This document shows, in pieces, positions 1 through 5,133 of a stretch of 5,614 nucleotides of DNA (its first letter is position 1; every line of letters begins with the position of its first letter). The DNA is from Negativicoccus succinicivorans (GTDB lineage Bacteria; Bacillota; Negativicutes; Veillonellales; Negativicoccaceae): positions 1-5,614 of the forward strand of contig NZ_JAHAHH010000076.1 in the NCBI RefSeq assembly GCF_018373335.1, in the 5' to 3' direction. The notes beneath the pieces are model-generated. The model was not told where the DNA came from and searched no databases. It worked only from the letters and a program-made list of their open reading frames with translations. Both the position numbers and the translations under genes were made by a program.

Positions 1-373
1 GTCGGATATAAGGAATAATATGTTGGCAAGCCGGAATCGTTTCGAGCATATTGCTGCCGAGATCCGGATGTTTTTTGTAAAGGGCTTGTTCGCGTCTCGT
101 CAAGAAAGGCATCTTGTGCAACGCCATTGTCGGCAAGGTCAAAAGGCCGATGTCATGCAACAGGGCGGCCGATTGAATCGTTTCGATTTCGGTGGCCGGC
201 AAACCCATTTGAGCGGCGATGCTGGCTGAGTAGTGCGCGACCTGAATCGAATGCGAGTAGAGACGGTGGCTTTTTTGGCGTAGCAAAAAAAGCATGGGCT
301 CCATGACTCGGCCCAATTCGCGTCGATCTTTTTGGTACACTGCCGCCGTATGCATTAAATTTAAGGTAAACAT
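1..373 (-). CDS. HD-GYP-type metal-dependent phosphohydrolase, N-terminal part (3' end outside window)
   Basis: The minus-strand frame starting with ATG at 373 stays open for 124 codons and runs off the left edge. I see the HD-domain pattern in order: a first histidine at residue 41 (YSHSIQVA), the HD dyad at 73-74 (LLHDIG), then a stretch like the HD-GYP subfamily (LTRREQALYKKHPDLG, with H102-P103) and a terminal IIPYIR that in the family leads into the HHE metal site, just outside the window. HD-GYP proteins usually hydrolyse cyclic di-GMP or related cyclic dinucleotides. The invariant-looking Lys of the family's HDIGK is Leu here (HDIGL), so activity or substrate may differ. An AAGGA ribosome site lies 9 nt before the ATG, which decides this start. 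No sensor domain precedes the HD region; only about 35 residues come before the first histidine. The gene is divergent from the rest of the window. Class is fairly sure; substrate is unknown. Confidence 0.85.
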   Translation of the reverse strand, partial: MFTLNLMHTAAVYQKDRRELGRVMEPMLFLLRQKSHRLYSHSIQVAHYSASIAAQMGLPATEIETIQSAALLHDIGLLTLPTMALHKMPFLTRREQALYKKHPDLGSNMLETIPACQHIIPYIR

Positions 374-429
374 TGCCAAACATCCTTGCTTATTTATGTA
401 AAGAGTATGTTTTCTTTAAGCCTTATTTC

Positions 430-458
430 ATTATACCCTTTTTTTCGATTCAGATGAG
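430..458 (-). promoter_or_regulatory. Probable sigma-A promoter of the HD-GYP-type gene
   Basis: On the minus strand a perfect TATAAT -10 hexamer occupies 435-430. The hexamer 17 nt upstream (458-453, CTCATC) is a poor -35 match, so the promoter is supported mainly by its -10. Transcription would start near 423, giving a leader of about 50 nt before the ATG at 373. It is divergent from the promoter at 515-543. Confidence 0.45.
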
Positions 459-514
459 ATAAAATCTGCGATTTTCGTATGCCGATTTTATATAGAAGAA
501 ACGATCTTTTTAGC

Positions 515-543
515 TTGACTTTTTCTAATCGGGTTTGTAGAAT
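515..543 (+). promoter_or_regulatory. Sigma-A promoter of the structured RNA at 549-753
   Basis: TTGACT (515-520) and TAGAAT (538-543) are separated by exactly 17 nt, each one mismatch from consensus. The predicted start is near 549-550. This is precisely where the 5' strand of the closing helix of the downstream RNA begins, so promoter and RNA support each other. Confidence 0.8.
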
Positions 544-548
544 GAGGC

Positions 549-753
549 AAACTGTTTACGGGTCTGTGGTTGCAAGTCGAGGCCAGTCGCAGGCAAAACG
601 ACCCACGTAAGAAAACAAAAATGTTTTTGAGCATGGTGCGGCTTAGAAGTAAGACCTGCCGGTAAAACCGAGAGGACGAATAGTGACGAGAGGAGCGAAA
701 GTTCCAGCAGGCGAGTGTGGGGGCAAAGACCAGGTCAGCCGATAAACAGTTTT
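549..753 (+). ncRNA. Free-standing structured non-coding RNA, about 205 nt; raiA-motif-like candidate
   Basis: No credible ORF covers this stretch, but it is rich in complementarity. A closing helix pairs 549-558 with 743-752 (10 bp), extended by 559-561 with 739-741 around a bulged A742. Inside I see these pairings: 566-572 with 599-606 (C602 bulged); 611-617 with 622-628; CUUA/UAAG at 642-645 with 650-653; 660-663 with 667-670; and GGAGC-GAAA-GUUCC at 692-705, which is capped by a GNRA tetraloop. 655-659 can pair with 707-711, closing the last two hairpins. GGUCU 561-565 matches AGACC 727-731, and GACCU 653-657 matches AGGUC 732-736. The last two pairings would cross, forming a pseudoknot. 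A consensus promoter starts exactly at the 5' strand. The only 3' signal is UUUU at 750-753 after an AU-rich helix. The size, closing helix and possible pseudoknot would suit the raiA-motif RNA class of Firmicutes and Actinobacteria; 6S RNA is an alternative. Structured RNA is likely; the family name is tentative. Confidence 0.72.
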
Positions 754-757
754 AAAG

Positions 758-786
758 TTGACAAAATTATCATTTTTCGTTACACT
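758..786 (+). promoter_or_regulatory. Sigma-A promoter of the cysteine T-box operon
   Basis: A perfect TTGACA -35 (758-763) lies 17 nt before TACACT (781-786). The predicted start is about 793, just upstream of Stem I of the T-box. The -35 begins only 4 nt after the U-run that ends the preceding RNA, so transcription of that RNA would run directly into this promoter unless it stops at 753. Confidence 0.85.
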
Positions 787-976
787 AGACCATATTGAAA
801 ATACACGATGAACGGAAAAAGTAAACGTCGGTGTTGTCTTAAGAGAGAGCGGATCGTGGCTGTGAGTTCGCTTGACAACCAACGTTGAAGTGCCTCCCGG
901 AGTGGTGCTGCAGAAAATGAGTACGCAGCAACGGTAAAAGTCCCGTTACGACGATCGAGATACAGCTATCTGTAAA

Positions 977-1007
977 GCAGAGTGGAACCGCGTTAAAACG
1001 CCTCTGC
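977..1007 (+). promoter_or_regulatory. T-box antiterminator
   Basis: Helix A1 pairs 977-982 (GCAGAG) with 1002-1007 (CTCTGC). A seven-base bulge TGGAACC follows at 983-989, then helix A2 pairs 990-992 (GCG) with 999-1001 (CGC). This is the family's standard geometry. The bulge starts TGGA, which pairs with a tRNA ending UCCA, fitting the U73 discriminator typical of bacterial tRNA-Cys. Confidence 0.9.
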
Positions 1008-1023
1008 AGCAGGTGGTTTTTTT
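986..1023 (+). terminator. Intrinsic terminator competing with the T-box antiterminator
   Basis: AACCGC (986-991) can pair with GGTGGTT-type sequence at 1013-1018 (one G-U pair), followed by a run of seven T (1017-1023). This pairing uses the bulge and A2 strand of the antiterminator, so the two folds exclude each other as expected. The stem is short and its exact pairing is inferred; the T-run is clear. Confidence 0.6.
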
Positions 1024-1029
1024 ATTTTT

Positions 1030-1035
1030 AAGGAG
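1030..1035 (+). promoter_or_regulatory. Ribosome binding site of cysE
   Basis: AAGGAG lies 6 nt before GTG at 1042. It fixes the GTG start, since the next in-frame ATG would cut into the conserved fold. It follows the terminator T-run directly, so it exists only on read-through transcripts. Confidence 0.85.
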
Positions 1036-1041
1036 CGGCAA

Positions 1042-1722
1042 GTGAACTTTTTGCAACAATGCCAAAATGATATTCGCGTCGTGTTTGCGCGCGACCCCGC
1101 GGCAAAAAACTTTTGGGAAGTCATTTTTTGCTATCCCGGCTTGCATGCATTATGGTGGCATCGCGTATCGCACTGGTGGTATCGGCACGACTGCTTTTTG
1201 ATCGCGCGCTTGGTGTCCCATTGGGCGCGTTTTTATACGGGTATTGAAATTCACCCCGGCGCGCAGATCGGTACCGGTGTTTTTATCGATCACGGCGGCG
1301 GAGTGGTGATCGGTGAAACGGCCGTTGTCGGCGATAATGTGACACTCTACCAGGGGGTCACTTTGGGCGGTACGGGTAAGGAAAAAGGCAAACGTCACCC
1401 GACGCTCGAGGATTACGTGGTAGTCGCCTGCGGAGCCAAGGTGCTCGGTTCATTTACCGTAGGCGAAGGCGCTAAAATAGGTTCCGGTTCGGTGGTGCTT
1501 AAACCGGTGCCGCCGCACAGTACCGTGGTCGGTATTCCGGGGCAGGTGATTTCCAGCCGAGGTATCAGCCCGTTGCATATCGATAACGATGAAGAGGAAG
1601 TTGATTTGGATCATTCGGAATTACCGGATCCGATTAAAGAGAAAATTACGAATTTGAAAGAACAAGTCGCGCTTTTGGAAGAACGTTTAACAAAATTGGA
1701 GGGAAACGATGCAAGTCGATGA
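1042..1722 (+). CDS. cysE: Serine O-acetyltransferase
   Basis: This enzyme makes O-acetylserine from L-serine and acetyl-CoA, the committed cytosolic step of cysteine synthesis. The 226-residue protein starts with GTG. A short N-terminal helical part (about 1-65) precedes a left-handed beta-helix of hexapeptide repeats (about 66-170: IHPGAQIG, VVIGET, VTLGGTG, AKIGSGS). The catalytic histidines expected from E. coli CysE (His158, His193) correspond to H84 in IDHGGG and H119 in KRHPTLED. PPHSTVVGIPG closes the fold. The length and missing large N-terminal domain are those of the short Gram-positive form. After residue 172 comes an unusual tail: an acidic stretch (DNDEEEVDLD, 181-190) and a likely coiled coil (about 197-221). 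The tail does not end in the Ile that binds cysteine synthase in E. coli. It is the first gene after the Cys T-box and overlaps cysS by 14 nt. Confidence 0.95.
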   Translation: MNFLQQCQNDIRVVFARDPAAKNFWEVIFCYPGLHALWWHRVSHWWYRHDCFLIARLVSHWARFYTGIEIHPGAQIGTGVFIDHGGGVVIGETAVVGDNVTLYQGVTLGGTGKEKGKRHPTLEDYVVVACGAKVLGSFTVGEGAKIGSGSVVLKPVPPHSTVVGIPGQVISSRGISPLHIDNDEEEVDLDHSELPDPIKEKITNLKEQVALLEERLTKLEGNDASR

Positions 1723-3313
1723 AACGGATTTGAAAAATATTTACGTATATAATACGCTTTCCAAGGAAAAAGAAGAGTTCAAGCCGATTACTCCCGGGGA
1801 GGTAAAAATGTATGTGTGCGGTGTCACGCCGTACAATCATTCCCATATCGGTAATGCTCGACCGTTTGTGACCTGGGATGTGATTCATCGTTACTTGGAA
1901 TATCGCGGTTACCAAGTGACACACATTCAAAACTTTACGGATGTGGATGACAAAATTATCAACGCGGCGAAGCTGGCGGGCGTGCAGTGGAGTGCTATTG
2001 CCGAGCAATTCATCGCGACGTATTTTGAAGTGATGGATGCGCTGCATATTCGTCGCGTGGATCGCTATCCGCGCGTATCCGAGCATATGGATGACATTAT
2101 TCGCATGGTCGAAGGACTGATTGCGGAAGGACACGCCTATCCGTTGCATGGCGATGTGTACTATGACATCTCTACGTTTGCGCCGTACGGGAAACTTTCC
2201 GGTCGGAATGTGGAAGACATGCTGGCGGGCGCGCGTGTGGCGGTCGATGACGAAAAACGTAATCCGGGAGATTTTGCTCTGTGGAAAGCGGCTAAACCCG
2301 ATGAACCGTCGTGGGACAGCCCCTGGGGCAAAGGACGTCCGGGTTGGCACATCGAATGCTCCGCGATGAGTACTAAATATCTCGGTGACACATTTGATTT
2401 CCATGGCGGTGGCAGCGATCTTATTTTCCCGCACCATGAAAATGAAATTGCGCAGTCGGAAGGCTGCACAGGGCACGCTTTTGTTAATTACTGGCTGCAT
2501 AACGGCTTTATCACGATCGATCAGGAAAAAATGAGTAAATCGCTGGGTAATTTCTTCCTCGTCAAAGATATTTTAGCCAAGTACAGTCCGGACGCATTGC
2601 GCTTTTTCCTTATTTCCACGCATTATCGCAGTCCGCTTGACTTCAGTGATGAACGATTGGAAGAGGCGGAGCGGACGGTGGCTCGTCTGGCGGCAACGGT
2701 GGCGAAATTGCGGCAGGCGGTCAACCGCGGCCATCAGGAAGAAGATTTCACCGCGCAGGAATTGCGTACAGCTGCGATTGAAGCGCGGCACGCGTTTATC
2801 GCCGCAATGAATGATGACTTCAACACAGCACTTGCCATCGGCGCGATGTTTACATTGGTGAAAAATATAAATATCTATCTCGCCGGGAATAACGGTGAAG
2901 ATGCCCGCGCGCTGAATGCTGCACTGAATGTTTTACATGAGATGATGGATGTGCTCGGTATTTTGCCGCAGATCTGGGAAGAACCGGAAGTTGACGACAG
3001 CGAATTCAAAGCGTTGTTGGAAATGCTCGCCGGCGTTCGTCAACAGGCACTCGATGAAGACTTGCCGGAGCTGGCGCAGAAAATGACCGAGCAATTTGAC
3101 GCGCTTGGAGTCGCGCTTGAAGAAGAGCCTCCGCAGCATGCGCCGGAAGCGCGTTACCAGGCCGTGATGCAGTCTGTTTTGGCATTGCGTGAACAGGCGC
3201 GCGCCGAGAAAAAATATCAATTCGCCGACCTGCTGCGGGATCGATTGGCTGCGATCGGAATTGTGGTTGAAGACGGACCCGAAGGTTCGACATGGCATCG
3301 TCGTGAAGTTTAA
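1709..3313 (+). CDS. cysS: Cysteinyl-tRNA synthetase
   Basis: A class I aminoacyl-tRNA synthetase that charges tRNA-Cys in the cytosol. The Rossmann-fold signatures are intact: HIGN at 46-49 and KMSKS at 274-278. By comparison with E. coli CysRS the zinc ligands are C37, C217, H242 and E246 (in VCGVTPYN, GWHIECSAM and FPHHENEIAQS), so direct selection of cysteine should work. A helical anticodon-binding region follows from about 310, and the C-terminal GIVVEDGPEGSTW motif (517-529) is typical. At 534 residues it is roughly 60 longer than usual. The excess lies at about 425-485 and resembles a second copy of the C-terminal element (see findings). ATG at 1709 is preceded by GGAGGG at 1698-1703, 5 nt away, and lies inside the end of cysE. 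Expression should follow uncharged tRNA-Cys, its own substrate. Confidence 0.97.
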   Translation: MQVDETDLKNIYVYNTLSKEKEEFKPITPGEVKMYVCGVTPYNHSHIGNARPFVTWDVIHRYLEYRGYQVTHIQNFTDVDDKIINAAKLAGVQWSAIAEQFIATYFEVMDALHIRRVDRYPRVSEHMDDIIRMVEGLIAEGHAYPLHGDVYYDISTFAPYGKLSGRNVEDMLAGARVAVDDEKRNPGDFALWKAAKPDEPSWDSPWGKGRPGWHIECSAMSTKYLGDTFDFHGGGSDLIFPHHENEIAQSEGCTGHAFVNYWLHNGFITIDQEKMSKSLGNFFLVKDILAKYSPDALRFFLISTHYRSPLDFSDERLEEAERTVARLAATVAKLRQAVNRGHQEEDFTAQELRTAAIEARHAFIAAMNDDFNTALAIGAMFTLVKNINIYLAGNNGEDARALNAALNVLHEMMDVLGILPQIWEEPEVDDSEFKALLEMLAGVRQQALDEDLPELAQKMTEQFDALGVALEEEPPQHAPEARYQAVMQSVLALREQARAEKKYQFADLLRDRLAAIGIVVEDGPEGSTWHRREV

Positions 3314-3770
3314 ACAGTATTTATATCTGCGTGACGAAGCGATCGAGCGTTTGGCGCAGGCGACGCCGACCGAAGCGGAGTGGGACTTGCAGACATATGC
3401 GTTCGTCGGTGACGCGGTTTACAGCGTTTTTGTGCGTACTCGCCTCGCTGAGACAGGAATTGCCAAAACACGTGTGTTACATGATCTGGCGGCACGTTTG
3501 GTGGCGGCCAAAAACCAAAGCGCGGTATTACGGACTTTATGGGATACGTTGACAGAAGAAGAGCGGGATCTCTGCCGCCGCGCCCGTAACCTTTCTCTTC
3601 ATGCGCCCGCCAGCGCGACGCTTGTCGAATACCAACAGAGTACGGCATGGGAAGCATTGCTTGGGTATTGTTATCGCCATAATCAAAAAGAGCGTCTTGA
3701 GATACTTTTACAAACTGCATGGCCGATTGCGCAGGAGGTAATGCGACATGAGATTCAAAGCCAAACCTAA
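3303..3770 (+). CDS. mrnC: Mini-ribonuclease III (23S rRNA maturation)
   Basis: Mini-III is a dimeric RNase III-type nuclease lacking the double-stranded-RNA-binding domain; in B. subtilis it trims 23S rRNA precursors. From GTG at 3303 the product is 155 residues, close to the family's size. Key signatures are FVGDAVY (34-40, catalytic D37), RRARN (92-96) and STAWEALLGY (113-122, catalytic E117). The loop between the last two, typically like ARNAKS followed by PKN in relatives, reads RNLSLHAPASAT here, so basic residues are lost. The start is uncertain. GTG 3303 overlaps cysS by 11 nt but has only a distant GAAGG (3281-3285), so coupling to cysS termination is likely. An ATG at 3189 would add 38 residues that merely mirror cysS in another frame and look unrelated to the family. 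A TTG at 3267 is also possible. Confidence 0.9.
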   Translation: MKFKQYLYLRDEAIERLAQATPTEAEWDLQTYAFVGDAVYSVFVRTRLAETGIAKTRVLHDLAARLVAAKNQSAVLRTLWDTLTEEERDLCRRARNLSLHAPASATLVEYQQSTAWEALLGYCYRHNQKERLEILLQTAWPIAQEVMRHEIQSQT

Positions 3771-4539
3771 GTTCGGCAGTAAACGTCGTGAGCATACCGA
3801 TGCTTCCGCTCATTATATAGCCGGCCGTCGCGGCGCAGTGGAGACCATTGCCAGCGGGCGCGCTCGCGCGCTCTATGTGCAGACGCCGGTGCGCGGTGAT
3901 GTGAAAGCGTTGGTTGAAACGGCGCGCAAGGCGGGAATTGTCGTTCATGAAACGGATGCCAAAACCTTGCAACAAATGGTGCCCGATGTGCGACAACAAG
4001 GCATTGTGGTGGAATTGCCGCCGTATGAATATGCCACACTGGAAAGCGTATTGGCAACGGTACAAGACATGGACAATGCGTTGATCATACTTTTGGACGG
4101 TGTCGAGGATCCGCATAATCTCGGCGCGATCATTCGCTCCGCGGACGGCGCGGGAGCGGCCGCCGTCATTATTCCCGAGCGACGCAGCGCGGCAGTGACC
4201 GAGGTCGTTCATAAAACGTCGGCCGGCGCGGTGGAGTGGTTGCCGATTGTACGCGTCACCAATGTAGTGCAAACATTGGATACGTTGAAAAAAGCCGGCT
4301 TTTGGATCGGCGGTGCCGATATGGCAGGCGATATGACGTACACGGAAGCGGATTGGCGCGGGAAAATAGTAATCGTGCTGGGGAATGAAGGAAAAGGAAT
4401 TTCGCGTTTGGTACGTGAAAACTGCGATTTTATGGTGCAGATTCCGATGTGGGGTAAGGTGTCCTCATTGAATGTATCGGTCGCCGGCGCGCTGATGATG
4501 TTTGAAGCGGCGCGGCAACAACGGTCGCAACATGGCTGA
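3748..4539 (+). CDS. rlmB: SpoU/TrmH-family 23S rRNA (guanosine-2'-O-)methyltransferase, RlmB type
   Basis: The product transfers a methyl group from S-adenosylmethionine to a ribose 2'-OH; RlmB modifies G2251 of 23S rRNA in E. coli. Residues about 22-95 form the small substrate-binding domain (HYIAGRRGAVETI at its start). The rest is the SPOUT knot with all three motifs: DPHNLGAIIRSA (121-132, with N124 and R130), VLGNEGKGI (210-218, with E214) and SSLNVSVAGALMMFE (239-253). The length of 263 is slightly above the usual 245-250, due to a basic N-terminal extension (about 1-21). ATG 3748 has a strong AGGAGGT at 3733-3739, 8 nt upstream, inside mrnC. Overlap with mrnC is 23 nt. The family is certain; the precise target nucleotide is inferred from position in the conserved cluster. 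Confidence 0.93.
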   Translation: MRFKAKPKFGSKRREHTDASAHYIAGRRGAVETIASGRARALYVQTPVRGDVKALVETARKAGIVVHETDAKTLQQMVPDVRQQGIVVELPPYEYATLESVLATVQDMDNALIILLDGVEDPHNLGAIIRSADGAGAAAVIIPERRSAAVTEVVHKTSAGAVEWLPIVRVTNVVQTLDTLKKAGFWIGGADMAGDMTYTEADWRGKIVIVLGNEGKGISRLVRENCDFMVQIPMWGKVSSLNVSVAGALMMFEAARQQRSQHG

Positions 4540-5062
4540 ATACAATTTGAAGCCGCTTTGGCTGGTGGACGGCTACAATGTGATTTTTGCCGATCCTGCG
4601 TATTGGCGCTTTGAAAAGGATGACTTGGAACATGCCCGGGAGTTTTTAGCGGATACTTTGCTCGACTTGGCCAAGCACACGGGGATCGAAGTTATCTTGG
4701 TATTTGACGGCAAAAAGATTGGTCATGCCAGTCAAATCATCGAACGCGCGCCCGGCTTTCATATCGTGTATACGACGGCGCAAACCACTGCCGACAGTTA
4801 TATCGAAAAAGTGGCATTCCGTCAGCGTGATAACTATCGCTACATCTATGTTGTGACGTCGGACGGACCGGAGCAATCGCAAGTCAGCGGCAGCGGCGCG
4901 TACCGCAAATCGGTACGGGATTTGATGCGGGACATCCTTGCCGATAAAAAAGCGCAAAAAGAAGAACATTCACGCCTCACGCAAAAACAGCGAGTCGCAT
5001 TGGCGGAGCAGTTGTGTCCTGACGCGCGGGATCTTTTAGAGAAACTGCGCCATCGCAAATAA
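4532..5062 (+). CDS. rae1: NYN/PIN-like ribonuclease, Rae1 (YacP)
   Basis: Rae1 of B. subtilis enters the ribosomal A site and cleaves mRNA during translation. The 176-residue product matches the family's size of about 170. The PIN-like acidic residues are visible: D13 in WLVDGYNVI, D59 in VFDGKK, D88 in TTADSYIE and D111 in VVTSDGPEQ. The charged C-terminus (about 140-176) is helical and lysine/arginine rich. ATG 4532 overlaps the rlmB stop in ATGGCTGA, a classic coupling arrangement, and no good ribosome site is visible upstream. A TTG at 4502 would add ten residues of low family likeness, so ATG is preferred. It is the last gene of the T-box operon. No convincing terminator follows before the sigH promoter. 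Confidence 0.92.
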   Translation: MAEYNLKPLWLVDGYNVIFADPAYWRFEKDDLEHAREFLADTLLDLAKHTGIEVILVFDGKKIGHASQIIERAPGFHIVYTTAQTTADSYIEKVAFRQRDNYRYIYVVTSDGPEQSQVSGSGAYRKSVRDLMRDILADKKAQKEEHSRLTQKQRVALAEQLCPDARDLLEKLRHRK

Positions 5063-5071
5063 ATCGCATGC

Positions 5072-5100
5072 TTGCACCGTGAGTTGTATTTAAGTATAAT
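5072..5100 (+). promoter_or_regulatory. Sigma-A promoter of sigH
   Basis: TTGCAC (5072-5077) and a perfect TATAAT (5095-5100) are 17 nt apart. The predicted start is about 5107, giving a leader of about 27 nt. It begins 10 nt after the stop of the upstream ribonuclease gene and lets sigH escape cysteine control. In B. subtilis sigH is likewise transcribed by sigma-A. Confidence 0.85.
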
Positions 5101-5133
5101 GATTTTGTATATATTGGGTGAGGAGGCGTTCGC

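Larger units (their letters stand above)
793..1023 (+). promoter_or_regulatory. Cysteine-specific T-box leader (tRNA-Cys riboswitch)
   Basis: T-box leaders bind a specific tRNA and let transcription proceed when it is uncharged. The canonical parts are in order. A likely K-turn and Stem I base sit around 804-815 with 897-907. AGTA (820-823) faces GAA (887-889) as the loop-E motif. Stem I helices pair 824-828 with 882-886 and 833-838 with 874-879. The AGAGAG element and apical GGATCGTGGCTG lie on a helix of 848-851 with 869-872. The specifier triplet after GAAG is TGC (891-893), a Cys codon. Further hairpins follow at 907-911/925-929 and 930-934/943-947. Stem III is AGATA/TATCT (958-962/967-971). 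Then comes the T-box sequence GTGGAACCGCG and a U-tract. The specifier agrees with the two genes immediately downstream, cysE and cysS. Confidence 0.95.

Noticed and set aside
20..229. Plus-strand 69-codon frame at the left edge
   Set aside because: It is antisense to the HD-GYP gene, whose motifs are clear on the minus strand.
153..383. Minus-strand 76-codon frame starting at 383
   Set aside because: It is in a different frame from the HD-GYP gene that starts at 373; the HD motifs appear only in the latter.
461..489. Inverted repeat AAAATC...GATTTT with an inner TGCG/CGTA pairing
   Set aside because: It could be a small hairpin or an operator between the divergent promoters, but it is AT-rich, lacks a U-tract in a sensible place, and may be chance.
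549..753. Second T-box or part of the same T-box leader
   Set aside because: There is no AGTA/GAA loop-E pair, no TGGNACC bulge and no specifier context here, and the real T-box has its own promoter at 758-786.
549..753. RNase P RNA, SRP RNA or tmRNA
   Set aside because: The hallmark conserved cores I know of for these RNAs were looked for by eye and not found, and the length is wrong for RNase P RNA and tmRNA.
643..882. 79-codon minus-strand frame over the intergenic region
   Set aside because: It crosses the structured RNA, the T-box promoter and Stem I; no ribosome site or family likeness was seen.
1646..2500. 284-codon open frame on the minus strand
   Set aside because: It lies wholly opposite the end of cysE and the conserved core of cysS, has no recognisable domain, and is rich in the Arg/His/Phe typical of antisense shadow frames.
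3189..3302. ATG at 3189 as the start of mrnC
   Set aside because: The added 38 residues overlap cysS, have no family likeness, and have no ribosome site; GTG 3303 fits the usual Mini-III length.
3310..4272. 320-codon open frame on the minus strand
   Set aside because: It is opposite mrnC and rlmB, both clearly real, and shows low-complexity shadow composition with no family motif.
4502..4531. TTG at 4502 as the start of rae1
   Set aside because: No ribosome site is seen and the extra ten residues mirror rlmB; the ATG overlapping the rlmB stop is the more usual arrangement.
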